64,000 nt of DNA from CADEEN01 sp963816315 (GCA_963816315.1 CAWFJZ010000010.1:1-64000), one strand, 5' to 3'. Positions 46,806-57,518 are shown, counted from the first letter of the stretch. Program-made: numbers and translations. The notes: a model not told the origin generated them from the sequence alone.

Positions 46806-47961
46806 TCATCCGCCGATGTAGTGCATCTCGACCTTGCGCTCCGAGGTCGGCGCGGCACCCGCGCTGCGCAACTCGGAGTAGCGGTCGCTGCGATGCGTCC
46901 AGATGTCGGCCAGCGCGCCGGCGATCTGCTCGTCGCTCGCATCGGCCTCGCGCAACAAGTGCCGCAGGTCGTGCCCCTGCGTCGCGAACAGGCACAGGTA
47001 GAGCTTGCCTTCCGTCGAAAGCCGCGCGCGGTTGCAGTCGCGGCAGAAGGCTTGCGTGACGCTGGAGATGACGCCGATCTCGCCGCCGCCGTCCGCATAG
47101 CGCCAGCGCTCGGCCGTTTCGCCGTCGGCCGTGCGCGCCGATCGGCTGCAGCGGATAGACGCTGCCGATGCGCTCGATCAACTCGCGCGATGGCAGCACA
47201 TGGTCCATGCGCCAGCCGTTGGTCTCGCCGACGTCCATGTACTCGATGAAGCGCAGCACGACCGCGCCGCCGTAGTGCTCGCGGAACCAGCGTGCCATCG
47301 GCAGGATTTCGCCGTCGTTGGTGCCGCGCTTGACGACCATGTTGACCTTTACCGGCGACAGGCCGGCGGCCAGCGCGGCGTCGATGCCGGCCAGCACATC
47401 GGCGACGGGAAACTCGACGTCGTTCATGCGCCGGAAAATCGCGTCGTCGAGCGCGTCGAGGCTGACGGTGATGCGCTTCAGGCCGGCGTCGGCCAATGCA
47501 CGCGCCTTCTTCGTCAGCAGCGAGCCGTTGGTCGTCAGCGTCAGGTCGAGCGGCTCGCCGTCGGCGTTGCGCAACTCGGCCAGCATGCCGACCAGCGTTT
47601 CGAGGTGCTTGCGCAAGGTCGGCTCGCCGCCGGTCAGGCGAATCTTTTTCACGCCGTGCGATGCGAAGACGCGCGCCAGCCGCGTGATCTCTTCGAAGCT
47701 CAGCAGCGACGTCTGCGGCAGGAAAGCGTAGTCGCGGCCGAAGACTTCCTTGGGCATGCAGTAGCTGCAACGGAAGTTGCAGCGGTCGGTGACCGAGATG
47801 CGCAGATCGCGCAGCGGCCGGCCGAGCGTGTCGGCGAGCAGGCCGTTGGCCGGCCGCGCTTGTGTGGGCACGCGCGGCAGCAGTGCGCGGTGGCGCTGCT
47901 CGGCGATCGGGATCACCGACGCTTTGCGGCTTTGCGAGGGTGGCAGTGAGGCTTCGCCCAT
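46806..47961 (-). CDS. moaA: GTP 3',8-cyclase MoaA (frameshifted)
   Basis: Radical SAM enzyme of the first Mo-cofactor step. About 384 residues. The SAM cluster motif CNFRCSYC, GVKKIRLTGGEPTLRKHL and LTTNGSLL are in the first frame up to YPLQPIGAHG. At about 47124-47130 one extra base (GGCCGACGG) shifts the frame; past it the other frame gives GETAERWRYADG, the second cluster in FCRDCNRARLSTEGKLYLCLF, and the end SERKVEMHYIGG with TGA at 46806-46808. Total length is 3n+1. The ATG at 47961 is used; a GTG at 47916 (VIPIAEQRH) is possible. Confidence 0.92.
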
Positions 47962-47993
47962 GCCGGCATTGTGCTGGAAGGCGCAGAGCCCGC

Positions 47994-48509
47994 TCAGCCG
48001 CTGAGGACGAGCCTGCGCGCACCGTCGAAGCGGGTCATCCAGTAGCTGCTGCGCAGCGGTTCCAGCCGCACCAGGGCGCCGGTGCGCGGCGCGTGGATGA
48101 AGCGCCCGTCGCCGATGTAGATGCCGACATGCGAGTTCGCGCGCTGCAGCGTGTTGAAGAAGACCAGATCGCCGGGCTGCAGCTCGAAGCCCGGCACATC
48201 GACGAATCGTGCCGCGCCGGCCTGGTCATGCGAGCGCCGCGGCAACGTCACGCCGAGGTGCGTCTGGAACAGGTGGCGCGTGAAGCCGCTGCAATCGAAG
48301 CCGTTGTCGATGTCGTTGCCGCCGAAGCGGTAGGGCACGCCGACGAGGCCGATCGCCGACACCAGCAGCTCGGCCACGCGCGGGTCCGGCGCGGTCTCCG
48401 CGGTGCTGCGGCGGTCGAACGGCGTGCGCGGCGCCGGCGGCGTGGCGCAGCCGCAGAGGGCACCGAGCAGCGTCAGCGCAGCGAAGTCGAACGCACGGCG
48501 GGTCGGCAT
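47994..48509 (-). CDS. NlpC/P60-family lipoprotein peptidase
   Basis: A 171-residue lipoprotein from the ATG at 48509 (MPTRRAFDFAALTLLGALCGCA; lipobox ALCGC). The NlpC/P60 cysteine peptidase domain has the catalytic Cys in GFDCSGFTRHLF, and His in ANSHVGIYIGDGRFIHAPR. LVGVPYRFGGND and ELQPGDLVFFNT are family segments. Probably cleaves peptidoglycan stem peptides like Spr/MepS. An in-frame ATG at 48596 would place the lipobox too deep and is rejected. It is divergent from acuI. Confidence 0.9.
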   Translation of the reverse strand: MPTRRAFDFAALTLLGALCGCATPPAPRTPFDRRSTAETAPDPRVAELLVSAIGLVGVPYRFGGNDIDNGFDCSGFTRHLFQTHLGVTLPRRSHDQAGAARFVDVPGFELQPGDLVFFNTLQRANSHVGIYIGDGRFIHAPRTGALVRLEPLRSSYWMTRFDGARRLVLSG

Positions 48510-48526
48510 CGGGTGCAGGGTAGCGT

Positions 48527-48548
48527 CTATTGAGTGAATATTCAATAG
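48527..48548. promoter_or_regulatory. AT-rich palindromic operator candidate
   Basis: A 22-base inverted repeat with perfect 7-base arms CTATTGA (48527-48533) and TCAATAG (48542-48548) around GTGAATAT; the centre TGAATATTCA is itself a 10-base palindrome. It stands out in a high-GC intergenic region between the divergent NlpC gene and acuI-prpE. The form resembles operators of TetR-family fatty-acid regulators (TGAATGANTANTCATTCA type). No regulator gene is adjacent. Confidence 0.45.
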
Positions 48549-48684
48549 CGACAACGATTTACCTTGCTCTTTGCATGTGAATTCTAGGAGTTTCAAGGTC
48601 GGGCTGCGTCAGGGCAGGGTCAGCCCGCGCAGCACCAATAGGCGCGCGCGCCAAGGACACAATGAGGGCCAAGGAGACGACGCA

Positions 48685-49687
48685 ATGTTCAATGCACTGT
48701 GGCTGCAAAAGGATGACGCCGGATTTCGGGCCGGCGTCGAATCGTTGGCCGATGAGCGCCTGCCGGCGCTGGGCGACGGCGATGTGCTGCTCGGCGTCGA
48801 GTACTCGACGCTGAACTACAAGGACGGCCTCGCGCTCACCAACAAGGGCCCCGTGGTGCGCACCTGGCCGATGGTGCCGGGCATCGACGGCGCGGGCACG
48901 GTGCTCGAGAGCCGGCACGCGAGCTGGAAGGCCGGCGACCGCGTCGTGCACAACGGCTGGGGCGTCGGCGAAACGCGCTGGGGCTGTCTGGCCGAGCGCG
49001 CGGTGCTGGCCGGCAGCGGCTTGGTGCGATTGCCGGCAGCGTTCACGCCGCGCCAGGCGATGGCGATCGGCACGGCGGGCTACACCGCGATGCTGTGCGT
49101 GCTGGCGATCGAGCGTCATGGTGCGAAGCCGGGGGATCACCAGAGGGCGAGGTGCTCGTCACCGGCGCCACCGGCGGCGTCGGCAGCGTTGCCGTGGCGG
49201 TGCTGTCGCGTTTGGGCTGGCGCGTCGTCGCCTCGACCGGCAAGGCACAGGAAGCCGCGTACCTGAAGTCGCTCGGCGCCGCCGAGGTCATCGACCGCGC
49301 CGCGCTCGGCGCCGCCGGCAAGCCGTTGCAGAAGGAGCGCTGGGCCGCGGTGATCGACACGCTGGGCTCGCACACCCTCGCCAACGCGTGCGCGCAAACG
49401 CGCTACGGCGGCGTGGTGGCGGCGTGCGGGCTGGCGCAGGGCATGGACCTGCCGTCGAGCGTGGCGCCGTTCATCCTGCGCGGCGTCACGCTCGCCGGCG
49501 TGGACAGCGTGATGGCGCCGCTGGCGCAGCGTGAGCTGGCGTGGACGCGCCTGGCGCGCGACCTCGATCCGAAGCTGCTGGAATCGATGATCGAAGAAGT
49601 GCCGTTGTCGCAAGCCATTGCGCGCGCTGCGGACCTGATGGCCGGCAAAATCCGCGGCCGCATCGTCGTTCGAGGACCACCGCATGA
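48685..49687 (+). CDS. acuI: Acrylyl-CoA reductase (AcuI/YhdH family, frameshifted)
   Basis: MDR-superfamily NADPH-dependent reductase that turns acrylyl-CoA into propionyl-CoA. About 333 residues, started at the ATG at 48685 after AAGGAGA. First frame: YSTLNYKDGLALTNKGPVVR, MVPGIDGAGTVLES, WGVGETRWGCLAE. Near 49128-49140 (run of five G) the frame changes to EGEVLVTGATGGVGSVAV (NADPH loop), DTLGSHTLANACAQTRYGG and AGKIRGRIVV. A second change near the end is needed to reach a TGA at 49685 overlapping prpE; otherwise the frame runs on into prpE. Paired with prpE this suggests acrylate/propionate metabolism. Confidence 0.85.
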
Positions 49688-51556
49688 GCTACGCCGACTT
49701 CTACCGCGCTTCGATCGACCAGCCCGAAACCTTCTGGGCCGAGCAGGCCCGACTGATCGACTGGCAGCGGCCATGGGATCGCGTGTGCGACAACAGCCAC
49801 CCGCCGTTCTCGCGCTGGTTCGTCGGCGGGCAGACGAACCTGTGCCACAACGCGGTCGATCGGCATGCGGCCACGCACCCGGATCGCAACGCGCTGATCT
49901 GGGTCTCGACCGAAGTCGATCAGGAAAGGATCTACACCTTTGCGCAATTGCAGCGCGAAGTCGAATGCATGGCGTCCATGCTGCTGGCGCTCGGCGTCAA
50001 GCAAGGCGACCGTGTGCTGCTCTACATGCCGATGATTCCCGAGGCGGTGTTCGCGATGCTGGCCTGCGCGCGCATCGGCGCGATCCACTCGGTCGTCTTC
50101 GGGGGTTTTGCCAGCGTCGAGTCTGGCCAGCCGCATCGACGATGCCCAGCCGACGCTGATCGTCAGCGCCGACGCCGGCTCGCGCGCCGGCAAGGTGGTG
50201 CCATACAAAGGCCTGCTCGACGAGGCAATCCGCCTGTCGTCGCACCAGCCGGGCAAGGTGCTGCTGGTCGATCGCGGCCTGGCGCCGATGGCGCGCACGC
50301 CCGATCGCGATGTCGAGTACACGCTGCTGCGCGAGCAGCACATCAACGCCACCGTGCCCTGCGCCTGGCTCGACGCCACGCACACCAGCTACACGCTCTA
50401 CACCAGCGGCACCACAGGCAAGCCCAAGGGCGTGCAGCGCGACACCGGCGGCTACGCGGTGGCGCTGGCAGCGAGCATGAAGCACATCTTTCTCGGCAAC
50501 CCGGGCGAGACGTACTTTTCCACCAGCGACATCGGCTGGGTCGTCGGCCACAGCTACATCGTCTATGGCCCGCTGATCGCCGGCATGGCGACGATCCTCT
50601 ACGAAGGCTTGCCGATCCGGCCCGACGCCGGCATCTGGTGGAGCCTGGTCGAGCGCTTCAAGGTGACGTCGATGTTCTCGGCGCCGACCGCCGTGCGCGT
50701 GCTGAAGAAGCACGATCCGGCGCTGCTGAAGAAATACGACGTGTCGTCGCTGCGTGCGCTGTTCCTGGCCGGCGAGCCGCTCGACGAGACCACGGCGAAG
50801 TGGATCGCCGAGAGCCTGGGCCGGCCGATCATCGACAACTACTGGCAGACCGAAACCGGCTGGCCGATCTTGTCGTTGTGCAACGGCATCGAGAAAGCGG
50901 CGAGCAAGTTCGGCTCGCCGGGCAAAGCGGTCTATGGGTACAACGTGAAGTTGCTCGACGAGAACACCGGCGAAGAGTTGCAAGGCGCAAATCAGAAGGG
51001 CGTGGTCGCCATCGAGGGGCCGCTGCCGCCGGGCTGCATGCAGACGGTCTGGCGCGACGACGCGCGCTTCGTCAGCACGTACTGGCAGAGCATCCCCGGC
51101 AGGCAGATCTATTCGACCTTCGACTGGGGCATCCGCGACGAAGACGGCTACTTCTTCATCCTCGGCCGCACCGACGACGTGATCAACGTCGCCGGCCACC
51201 GCCTGGGCACGCGCGAGATCGAGGAAAGCATCTCGAGCCATCCGAACGTCGCCGAGGTCGCCGTCGTCGGTGTGGCCGATCAGCTCAAGGGCCAGGTGGC
51301 GATGGCCTTCGTCGTGTTGAAGACACCAGTCGCCGACGCGTTGAAGCTCGAAGGCGAGATCATGAAAGTCGTCGATCAACAGCTCGGCGCCGTCGCCCGC
51401 CCGTCGCGCGTGCGCTTCGTCACCGTGCTGCCGAAGACGCGCTCCGGCAAGCTGCTGCGCCGCGCCATCCAGGCCGTGTGCGAGGGGCGCGACCCGGGCG
51501 ACCTGACGACGATCGAAGACCCGTCGGCGCTGCAGCAGATCAAGGACATGTTCTGA
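49684..51556 (+). CDS. prpE: Propionate--CoA ligase (frameshifted)
   Basis: AMP-forming acyl-CoA synthetase that activates propionate. About 623 residues, closely matching E. coli PrpE along its length: MSYADFYRASIDQPETFWAEQ, TNLCHNAVDRHAA, SVVFGGFAS, YTSGTTGKPKGVQRD, DIGWVVGHSYIVYGPL, IDNYWQTETGWPI, GRTDDVINVAGHRLGTREIE and the acetylatable Lys in TRSGKLLRR. The frame breaks at TCGA 50117-50120; deleting one base gives GGFASVSLASRIDDAQP, aligned without gap to PrpE. Length is 3n+1. It ends 73 bases before the M3 peptidase. Confidence 0.95.
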
Positions 51557-51629
51557 GGATCGCAGCGGCGCGTTGCCATCGGCGCGTGCGGGCACAATCC
51601 GCGCCTTCGATCAACCACCCCGAGGCGAC

Positions 51630-53607
51630 ATGCGCACCCGCATCACCTTCTTCACGCTCGTCTTGGCCGCCACGAGCGGCTGGGCTGCCGCGCCGACGTT
51701 GCCGGGCCCGGCCTTCCCGCAGTACGCCAACCCGGCCGCGCTCGAAGCGGCCTGCAGCAAGGGCCTCGTCAGCGCGCGACGCGCGGTCAAGCAGCTCGAA
51801 AGCCGGCCGCCCGACGCGCGCTGGGTCGCCGCTTACGACGACATCAACGCGCTGGCAGAAGACCTGAATGGGCCGTTCTCGCTGATCACCAACGTGCATC
51901 CCGACAAACCGATGCGCGACGCGGGCGAGGCCTGCGAGCTGCGCTGGCAAGACTTCGCCTCCACGCTCGGTCAGAACGAAAGACTCTACGCCGCAGCCAA
52001 ACGATTCAAGCCGCGCGATGCGATCGACCGCGAGCTGCGCAAGACCGCGCTCGAAAACTTCGAAGACTCGGGCGTCAGCCTGCCGCCCGAACCGCGTAAA
52101 CGAGCCAAGGCCATCAGCGACCGCATCACCGAACTCGGCCAGACCTTCAACAAGAACATCCGCGACGCCAACCTGCAGCTGCCGTTCGAGCAGGCCGAGC
52201 TGAAGGGCGTGCCCGAAGGCGTGTGGAAGAACGCCAAGCGCGACGCGCAGGGCCGCGTGCTGCTCGGCGTCGATGAGCCGACCTACGTGCCGGTGATGCA
52301 ACTCGCGGAAAGTGCGTCCGCGCGCGAGCGCATGTGGCGCGCCAAGGTCAACGAAGGCGGCGAGCGCAACCTCGAAGCTGCTGGCGGAGATTGCGCAGTT
52401 GCGCCGCGAGTACGCGCAGTTGTTCGGCTTCAAGAGCTATGCCGACTTCACGTTGCGCCGGCGCATGGCAGAGAACACCGGCAACGCCAAGCGCTTTCTC
52501 GGTGAAGTGCAGACGGCGGTGACCGAGCGCGAGAAGCGCGAGGTCGATGAACTGCGCGACGCCAAGGCGCGCGACCTGGGCAAGCCGGCGGCGGACCTGA
52601 AGTTCGAGCGCTGGGATTTGCTGTACTACACCGAGCGCGTCAAGCGCGAGCGCTACAGCGTCGATCAGGAAGCCTTCCGCGCCTACTTCCCGCCGCAGGA
52701 AAGCATGATGTTCGTCATGCGCCTGATCGAGACCACGATGGGGGTGAAGTACACGCGCGTGCCCGGCGTGACGCTCTGGCACGCCGATGCGCAGGCTTGG
52801 CAGGTGGCCGACGCCAAGAGCGGCAAGCCGCTGGCCTCGTTGCTGGTGGATCTCTACCCGCGCGAAGGCAAATACAACCACGCCGCGGTGTGGCCTTATC
52901 GCAGCGGCTCGACACGCTTGAAGCGCACGCCGCAAGCCGCACTCGTCGTCAATCTCGACCGCAAGGGACTGACGCTCGACGACTTGCAGACGCTGCTGCA
53001 CGAGTTCGGCCACGCGGTGCACAGCAACCTGTCGCAGACGCGACACTCGTCGCACGCCGGCACCAGCACGCTGCGCGACTTTGTCGAAGCGCCGTCGCAG
53101 ATGCTCGAAGAGTGGATCTACGACCCGCGCGTGCTGACGCTGATGCGCGAGGTCTGCCCCGCCTGCAAGCCGGTGCCCGACGAGCTGCTGGCCAAGGCCA
53201 AGGTCGCCGACCGCTACGGCAAGGGCGTGCGCTATGCGCGCCAACAACTCTACGCCAGCTTCGACCTTGCGCTGCACGACGCCGACGCGCCCGAGCCGAT
53301 GGCGTTGTGGACGCGCATGGAAGGCGCCACGCCCTTGGGGCATGTGGCGGGCACTATGTTCCCTGCCGGCTTTGCGCACGTGGCCGGTGGTTATGCCGCC
53401 GGCTACTACGGCTACCTGTGGAGCGAGGTCGTCGCCGCCGATCTGCGCACCGCCTTCGGCAACGACAAGCTGGACGCGAAAGTTGGCCGACGCTTGCGCG
53501 ACATCGTGCTCGCCAACGGCGGGCAGAAACCACCGCAGCAACTGGTGCGCGAGTTCCTCGGCCGCGAGAGCAACTCGAAGGCGTTCTTCGACGACCTGAA
53601 GCGTTAG
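51630..53607 (+). CDS. Exported M3-family (thimet oligopeptidase-like) metallopeptidase (frameshifted)
   Basis: Zinc oligopeptidase of about 658 residues with a Sec signal peptide (MRTRITFFTLVLAATSGWAA), so it acts in the periplasm, unlike cytoplasmic PrlC. The active site HEFGHAVHS is in TLLHEFGHAVHSNL, with the downstream Glu ligand in FVEAPSQMLEEW and the substrate loop AGGYAAGYYGYLW. The frame breaks at TCGA 52372-52375; deleting one base gives GGERNLKLLAEIAQL. Length is 3n+1. It overlaps the converging idnD-like gene by 4 bases. Confidence 0.9.
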
Positions 53608-54641
53608 TCGAAGCTCAGCAGCACCTTCATCGACTGCGTGCGGTCGGCCGCCAGCGCGAAGGCGCGGCCGGCGTCGCGGTAGGGCAGCGTGGCCGAGACC
53701 AGCGGCTTCAGATCGACGAGGCCCTGGTTGATCAGCGCCACCGCCACCGCGAACTCTTCGTGGAAGCGGAAGGCGCCGCGCAGATCGAACTCCTTGCCGA
53801 CGACGGTGTTGAACGGCAGCGTCAGCTCGCCGGCGGACAGGCCGAGCTGCACGACGATGCCGCGCGGGCGCACCACGTCGAAGGCGGCACGCAGCGCGCG
53901 CTCGTTGCCGCTGCACTCGAACAGCACGTCGAACTGGCCTTTCTCGGCGGCGTAGCGCGACAGCGCGGGGGCATCTTCGGCGACGTTGATGGTTTCATCG
54001 GCACCGATCTTGGCCACCTTGCGCAGCGGCTGCGCGACGACGTCGGTGGCGACGATGTGCGTGGCGCCGGCGCGGCGCGCGGCGATGATCGTCATCGCGC
54101 CGATCGGGCCGCAGCCCGTCACCAGCACCTTGCGCCCCACCAGCGGACCGGCGCGGTTGACGGCGTGCAACGCCACCGCCAGCGGCTCGGCCATCGCGCC
54201 CTCGGCGTCGCTGACGCCATCGGCCAGCTTGTGCGCCTGGTGCGTTTCGATGACGAGCTCCTTGCGGAACGCGCCTTGCACATGCGGCATGCGCATCGCG
54301 CTGCCGAAGTAGCGCATGTCCAGGCAATGGTTCTGCAGCCCGAGCTGGCAGAAGCGGCACAGCGTGCATGGCCGGCTCGGGCTGACGGCGATGCGGTCGC
54401 CGACCGACAAGCCGGCCACGCCCGCGCCGACTTCTTCGATCACGCCCGCGACCTCATGGCCGAGCACCATCGGCTCCTTGATGCGGATGGTGCCGAAGCC
54501 GCCATGCTGAAAGTAGTGCAGGTCCGAGCCGCAGATGCCGCCGGTGCGCACGCGGATGCGCACTTGGCCGGCGCCGACCTCGGGCGTGGCAACGTCTTCG
54601 ACCCGCAGGTCGCCGGCGGCGTGAATGACGAGTGCGTCCAT
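53604..54641 (-). CDS. idnD: L-idonate 5-dehydrogenase-like zinc alcohol dehydrogenase
   Basis: 345-residue medium-chain dehydrogenase that would oxidise L-idonate to 5-keto-D-gluconate. Catalytic zinc: GGICGSDLHYFQHGG and LGHEVAGVIEEVG; structural zinc: four Cys in PCTLCRFCQLGLQNHC; cofactor loop VTGCGPIGAMTI. Best fit is IdnD because idnO-like and sugar-acid genes are in the same operon. There is no stop codon between dctM and this ATG: the two frames are continuous, so either a fusion protein is made or a dctM stop has been lost by sequence error. Last gene of the long minus-strand operon. Confidence 0.85.
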   Translation of the reverse strand: MDALVIHAAGDLRVEDVATPEVGAGQVRIRVRTGGICGSDLHYFQHGGFGTIRIKEPMVLGHEVAGVIEEVGAGVAGLSVGDRIAVSPSRPCTLCRFCQLGLQNHCLDMRYFGSAMRMPHVQGAFRKELVIETHQAHKLADGVSDAEGAMAEPLAVALHAVNRAGPLVGRKVLVTGCGPIGAMTIIAARRAGATHIVATDVVAQPLRKVAKIGADETINVAEDAPALSRYAAEKGQFDVLFECSGNERALRAAFDVVRPRGIVVQLGLSAGELTLPFNTVVGKEFDLRGAFRFHEEFAVAVALINQGLVDLKPLVSATLPYRDAGRAFALAADRTQSMKVLLSFD

Positions 54642-55943
54642 GGGTTGGCAGTCCGTGTGGGCGAAGCCGAGGAGGAATTTCAGCGGCACGAGCACGATCG
54701 CCGGAAAGGCGATCAGCAGCGCGAGCACGACCAGTTGCGACAACAGGAACGGCCACACGCCCTTGATGACGTCGTGCATCGGGATGCGGCCGACGCCGCA
54801 AACGACGTTGAGCACCGTGCCCACGGGCGGCGTCAGCAAGCCGATCGCATTGTTGATGATGAAGAGCACGCCGAAATAGACCGGGTCGATGCCGGCCTGG
54901 CGCACCAGCGGCATCAGCACCGGCGTCAGGATCAGCACCGTCGGCGCAAAGTCGAGTGCGGTGCCGACGACCACCACCAGCAGCATCAGCATCACCATCA
55001 ACAGCATCTTGTTGCCGATGAAGGGCTCCATCAACGTGACGATCTGGGCCGGGATGTTGGCCACCGTGATCAGCCACGCCGACACCAGCGCCGCGGCAAC
55101 GAGGAACATGACGATCGCCGAGGTCTTGCCGGCGGCGAGGATGATCTTGTACAAGTCCTTGAACTTGATCTCGCGATAGATGAACAGGCCGACCCCCAGC
55201 GAATACACGACCGCCACCACGGCCGCCTCGGTGGGCGTGAAAATGCCGGCCTTCATGCCGCCGATGATGGTGAAGGCGAGCAGGTAGCTCCAGAACGCGT
55301 CCGCCGTGACGCGCAGCCGCTCGCCCATCGCCACCTTCGGCGCGACCTCGACCTTGTCCTTGTGCGCGACGAGCCACCAGGTGACGATCAGCGCTGCGCC
55401 CATCAAAAGGCCGGGCACGATGCCGGCCATGAACAGCTTGCTGATGGAGACGCCGCCGATGACGCCGAAGAGGATGAAGCCGATCGACGGCGGGATCACC
55501 GGCGCGATGATGCCGCCGGCGGCGATCAGGCCGGCCGAGCGATCCATGCGGTAGCCGGCTTTGCGCATCATCGGCATCAGCACGGCGGCCAGCGCTGCGG
55601 TGTCGGCCACCGCCGAGCCCGACAGGCTGGCCATGATCAGCGCGGCGAACACCGCCACGTAGCCGAGGCCGCCCTTGAAATGGCCGACCCAGACCATCGC
55701 CGAGTTGACGATGCGCCGGCTCATGCCGCCGGCGTTCATCAACTCGCCGGCGAGCATGAAGAAGGGCACCGCCATCAGCGGAAAGTTGTCGGCGCCGCTG
55801 ATCAGGTTCTGCGACACGATCTGGGTGTCGAACTGGTCGAGGTGCAGCATCAGCGCCACGCCCGAGACCAGCAGCGAGAAGGCCAGCGGCATGCCCAGCG
55901 CCATGGCGCCGAGCAGCGACAAGACGAAGACGAGGATGGTCAT
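54642..55943 (-). CDS. dctM: TRAP transporter large permease DctM, first system (no stop before idnD)
   Basis: 434 codons from the ATG at 55943 (MTILVFVLSLLGAMALGMP), the large 12-TM subunit that uses the sodium gradient. Family signatures: PLMAVPFFMLAGELMNAGGM, MASLSGSAVADTAALAAVLMP, APVIPPSIGFILFG, GIFTPTEAAVVAVVY and TGALDF-like VVGTALDFAPTVLILTPVLMP. The normal C-terminus would be near VPLKFLL, but the frame continues through GFAHTDCQP into idnD. The start overlaps the dctQ stop as ATGA. Confidence 0.92.
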
Positions 55944-56495
55944 TTCGGTGCTGCCTGTTTCAGGTCCGCCGGGACATGCGCAATGGCATCGTCTTCCGAG
56001 TCGTGGACCTGGATCAGGTCGCTGTCGGCGATGCGGCCGGTGACGAGCTTGACCAGGTTGCCGAGGATCAACAGGCCCATCGCCAGGCTGGCGACATAAC
56101 CCACGCCATAGACCCAGATCATCGGCAGGCCGGTCACCGGCGACATCGTCGTCGCGTTGATTTGGTGCTGGCGCCAGGTGCCGTAGAACATCAGCGCGCA
56201 GCAGCCGAACATCAGCAAGTGGGAGAGGCCGAAGCAAAAGCGCTTGCCGGCGCGCGGCAGCACGCGGATCAGCGTGTCCAGGCCGAGGTGCGCCTTCTCG
56301 CGCATGGCGATGATGGCGCCGAGGAAGGTGATCCAGATGAAGAAGAACCTCGACAGCTCTTCCGAGAAGTCGAGGCCCGAGTTGAAGCCGTAGCGCAGCA
56401 CGACGTTGCCGAACACCATGATCGACCATGGCGCACAGCATCAGCACCAGCAGCATTTCGGCGAGCCGGAAGAACAGATCGTTGAGTGGCTTCAT
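55940..56495 (-). CDS. dctQ: TRAP transporter small permease DctQ, first system (frameshifted)
   Basis: About 184 residues with four membrane helices. It starts MKPLNDLFFRLAEMLLVLMLCAM at 56495; the frame breaks at TCGA 56422-56425 and resumes as MVFGNVVLRYGFNSGLDFSEELSRFFFIW, the typical DctQ segment. Removing one base joins them as AMVIMVFGNV; length is 3n+1. The end (DLIQVHDSEDD...) overlaps the dctM start by 4 bases. It bridges DctM and the DctP binding protein in the complex. Confidence 0.9.
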
Positions 56496-56518
56496 GCGGC
56501 TCGCCTGGGCGTGGTGGC

Positions 56519-57501
56519 TTACTTCGTCGCTTCGATGGCTTGCAGCAGCGCTGCGCCGTTCTTCTCGGCGAAGGCCTTGGCGATCGGCTCGGAGACGATC
56601 TTCTGGAACGGCGCCATGTCCACCGTTTCCACCACCTGCATGCCCGACTTCTTCAGCTCGGCCACCACCTTGCCGGCGTTGCCCGCATTCAGCTCGCGCT
56701 GGTACTTGGCGGCGTCGCGCGCCGACTCGACGACGATCGCCTGATAGTTCGCCGGCAGGCTGTCGAACTTGGCCTTGTTCATCGCCAGGATCAGCGGCGA
56801 ATAGACATGGTTGCTGATCGTCAGGTGCTTCTGCACTTCGTAGAACTTGGCCGACCAGGTGACGTTGATCGGGTGCTCCTGGGCGTCGAAGGTGCCGGTC
56901 TCGAGCGCGGTGTAGAGCTCGGCGATCGCCATCGGCGACGGGTTCATGCCCAGCAACTTGAAGGCCTGGATGTGGTACGGGTTGGGCGGTGGAGCGGATC
57001 TTCAGGCCCTTGGCGTCCTCGGGCGTCTTGATCGGCCGCTTGTTGTTGGTGAAGGCGCGCCAGCCGTTCTCCCAATAGGCCAGGCCCTTCAGGCCGTGCG
57101 GCGCGAGTTCGTTCAGCACGCCGGTGCCGATCGGGCCGTCGAGCACGCTGTAGGCATGCTGCGCGCTGCGGAAGACGAAGGGCAGCTCCATCGCCGCCGT
57201 GTTGGCGACGATGCCGTTGTAGTTGGACGCGCCGCTGGAGACGAAGTCGATCGTGCCGCCGCGCGCGCCGTTGATCATCGCCGCATCGTTGCCGAGCTGG
57301 TTGGCCGGGTAGATCGTGATCTCGACCTCGCCCTTGGTGCGCTCTTTGACCAGCTCGGCCATCTTCACCGCAGCGGCGTGCTGGCCGTCGGTGGTGTTGA
57401 CGGCGTGGCCGAGTTTCAGGTTGAACTTGCGCGGCGAAGGCGGTGGGGGCTAGGCAGGCGAGGGCGGCTGCGGTGACCAGTAGGCGTCGGGAAAATTTCA
57501 T
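56519..57501 (-). CDS. dctP: TRAP transporter solute-binding protein DctP, first system (two frameshifts)
   Basis: Periplasmic sugar-acid or carboxylate receptor, about 326 residues. Signal peptide MKFSRRLLVTAAALACLAP..AFA (57501). A frame change at about 57434-57440 leads to KFNLKLGHAVNTTDGQH, MAELVKERTKGEVEITIYP and ELPFVFRSAQHAYSVLDG; a second at about 56990-56995 leads to PYHIQAFKLLGMNPSPMAIAELYTAL. Length is 3n+2, fitting two extra bases (GCCGCGC and ACCGCCC). The conserved substrate-binding Arg is probably the one in GLKIRST, followed by PNPYH. Ends 23 bases before dctQ. Confidence 0.88.
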
Positions 57502-57518
57502 CGTCTGTCTCCGTGGGT

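Noticed and set aside
52797..56099. A plus-strand open frame of about 1100 codons across the M3 peptidase, idnD and dctM
   Set aside because: It is antisense to idnD and dctM and out of frame with the peptidase; composition is low-complexity His/Arg/Gln/Asp and no domain is visible.
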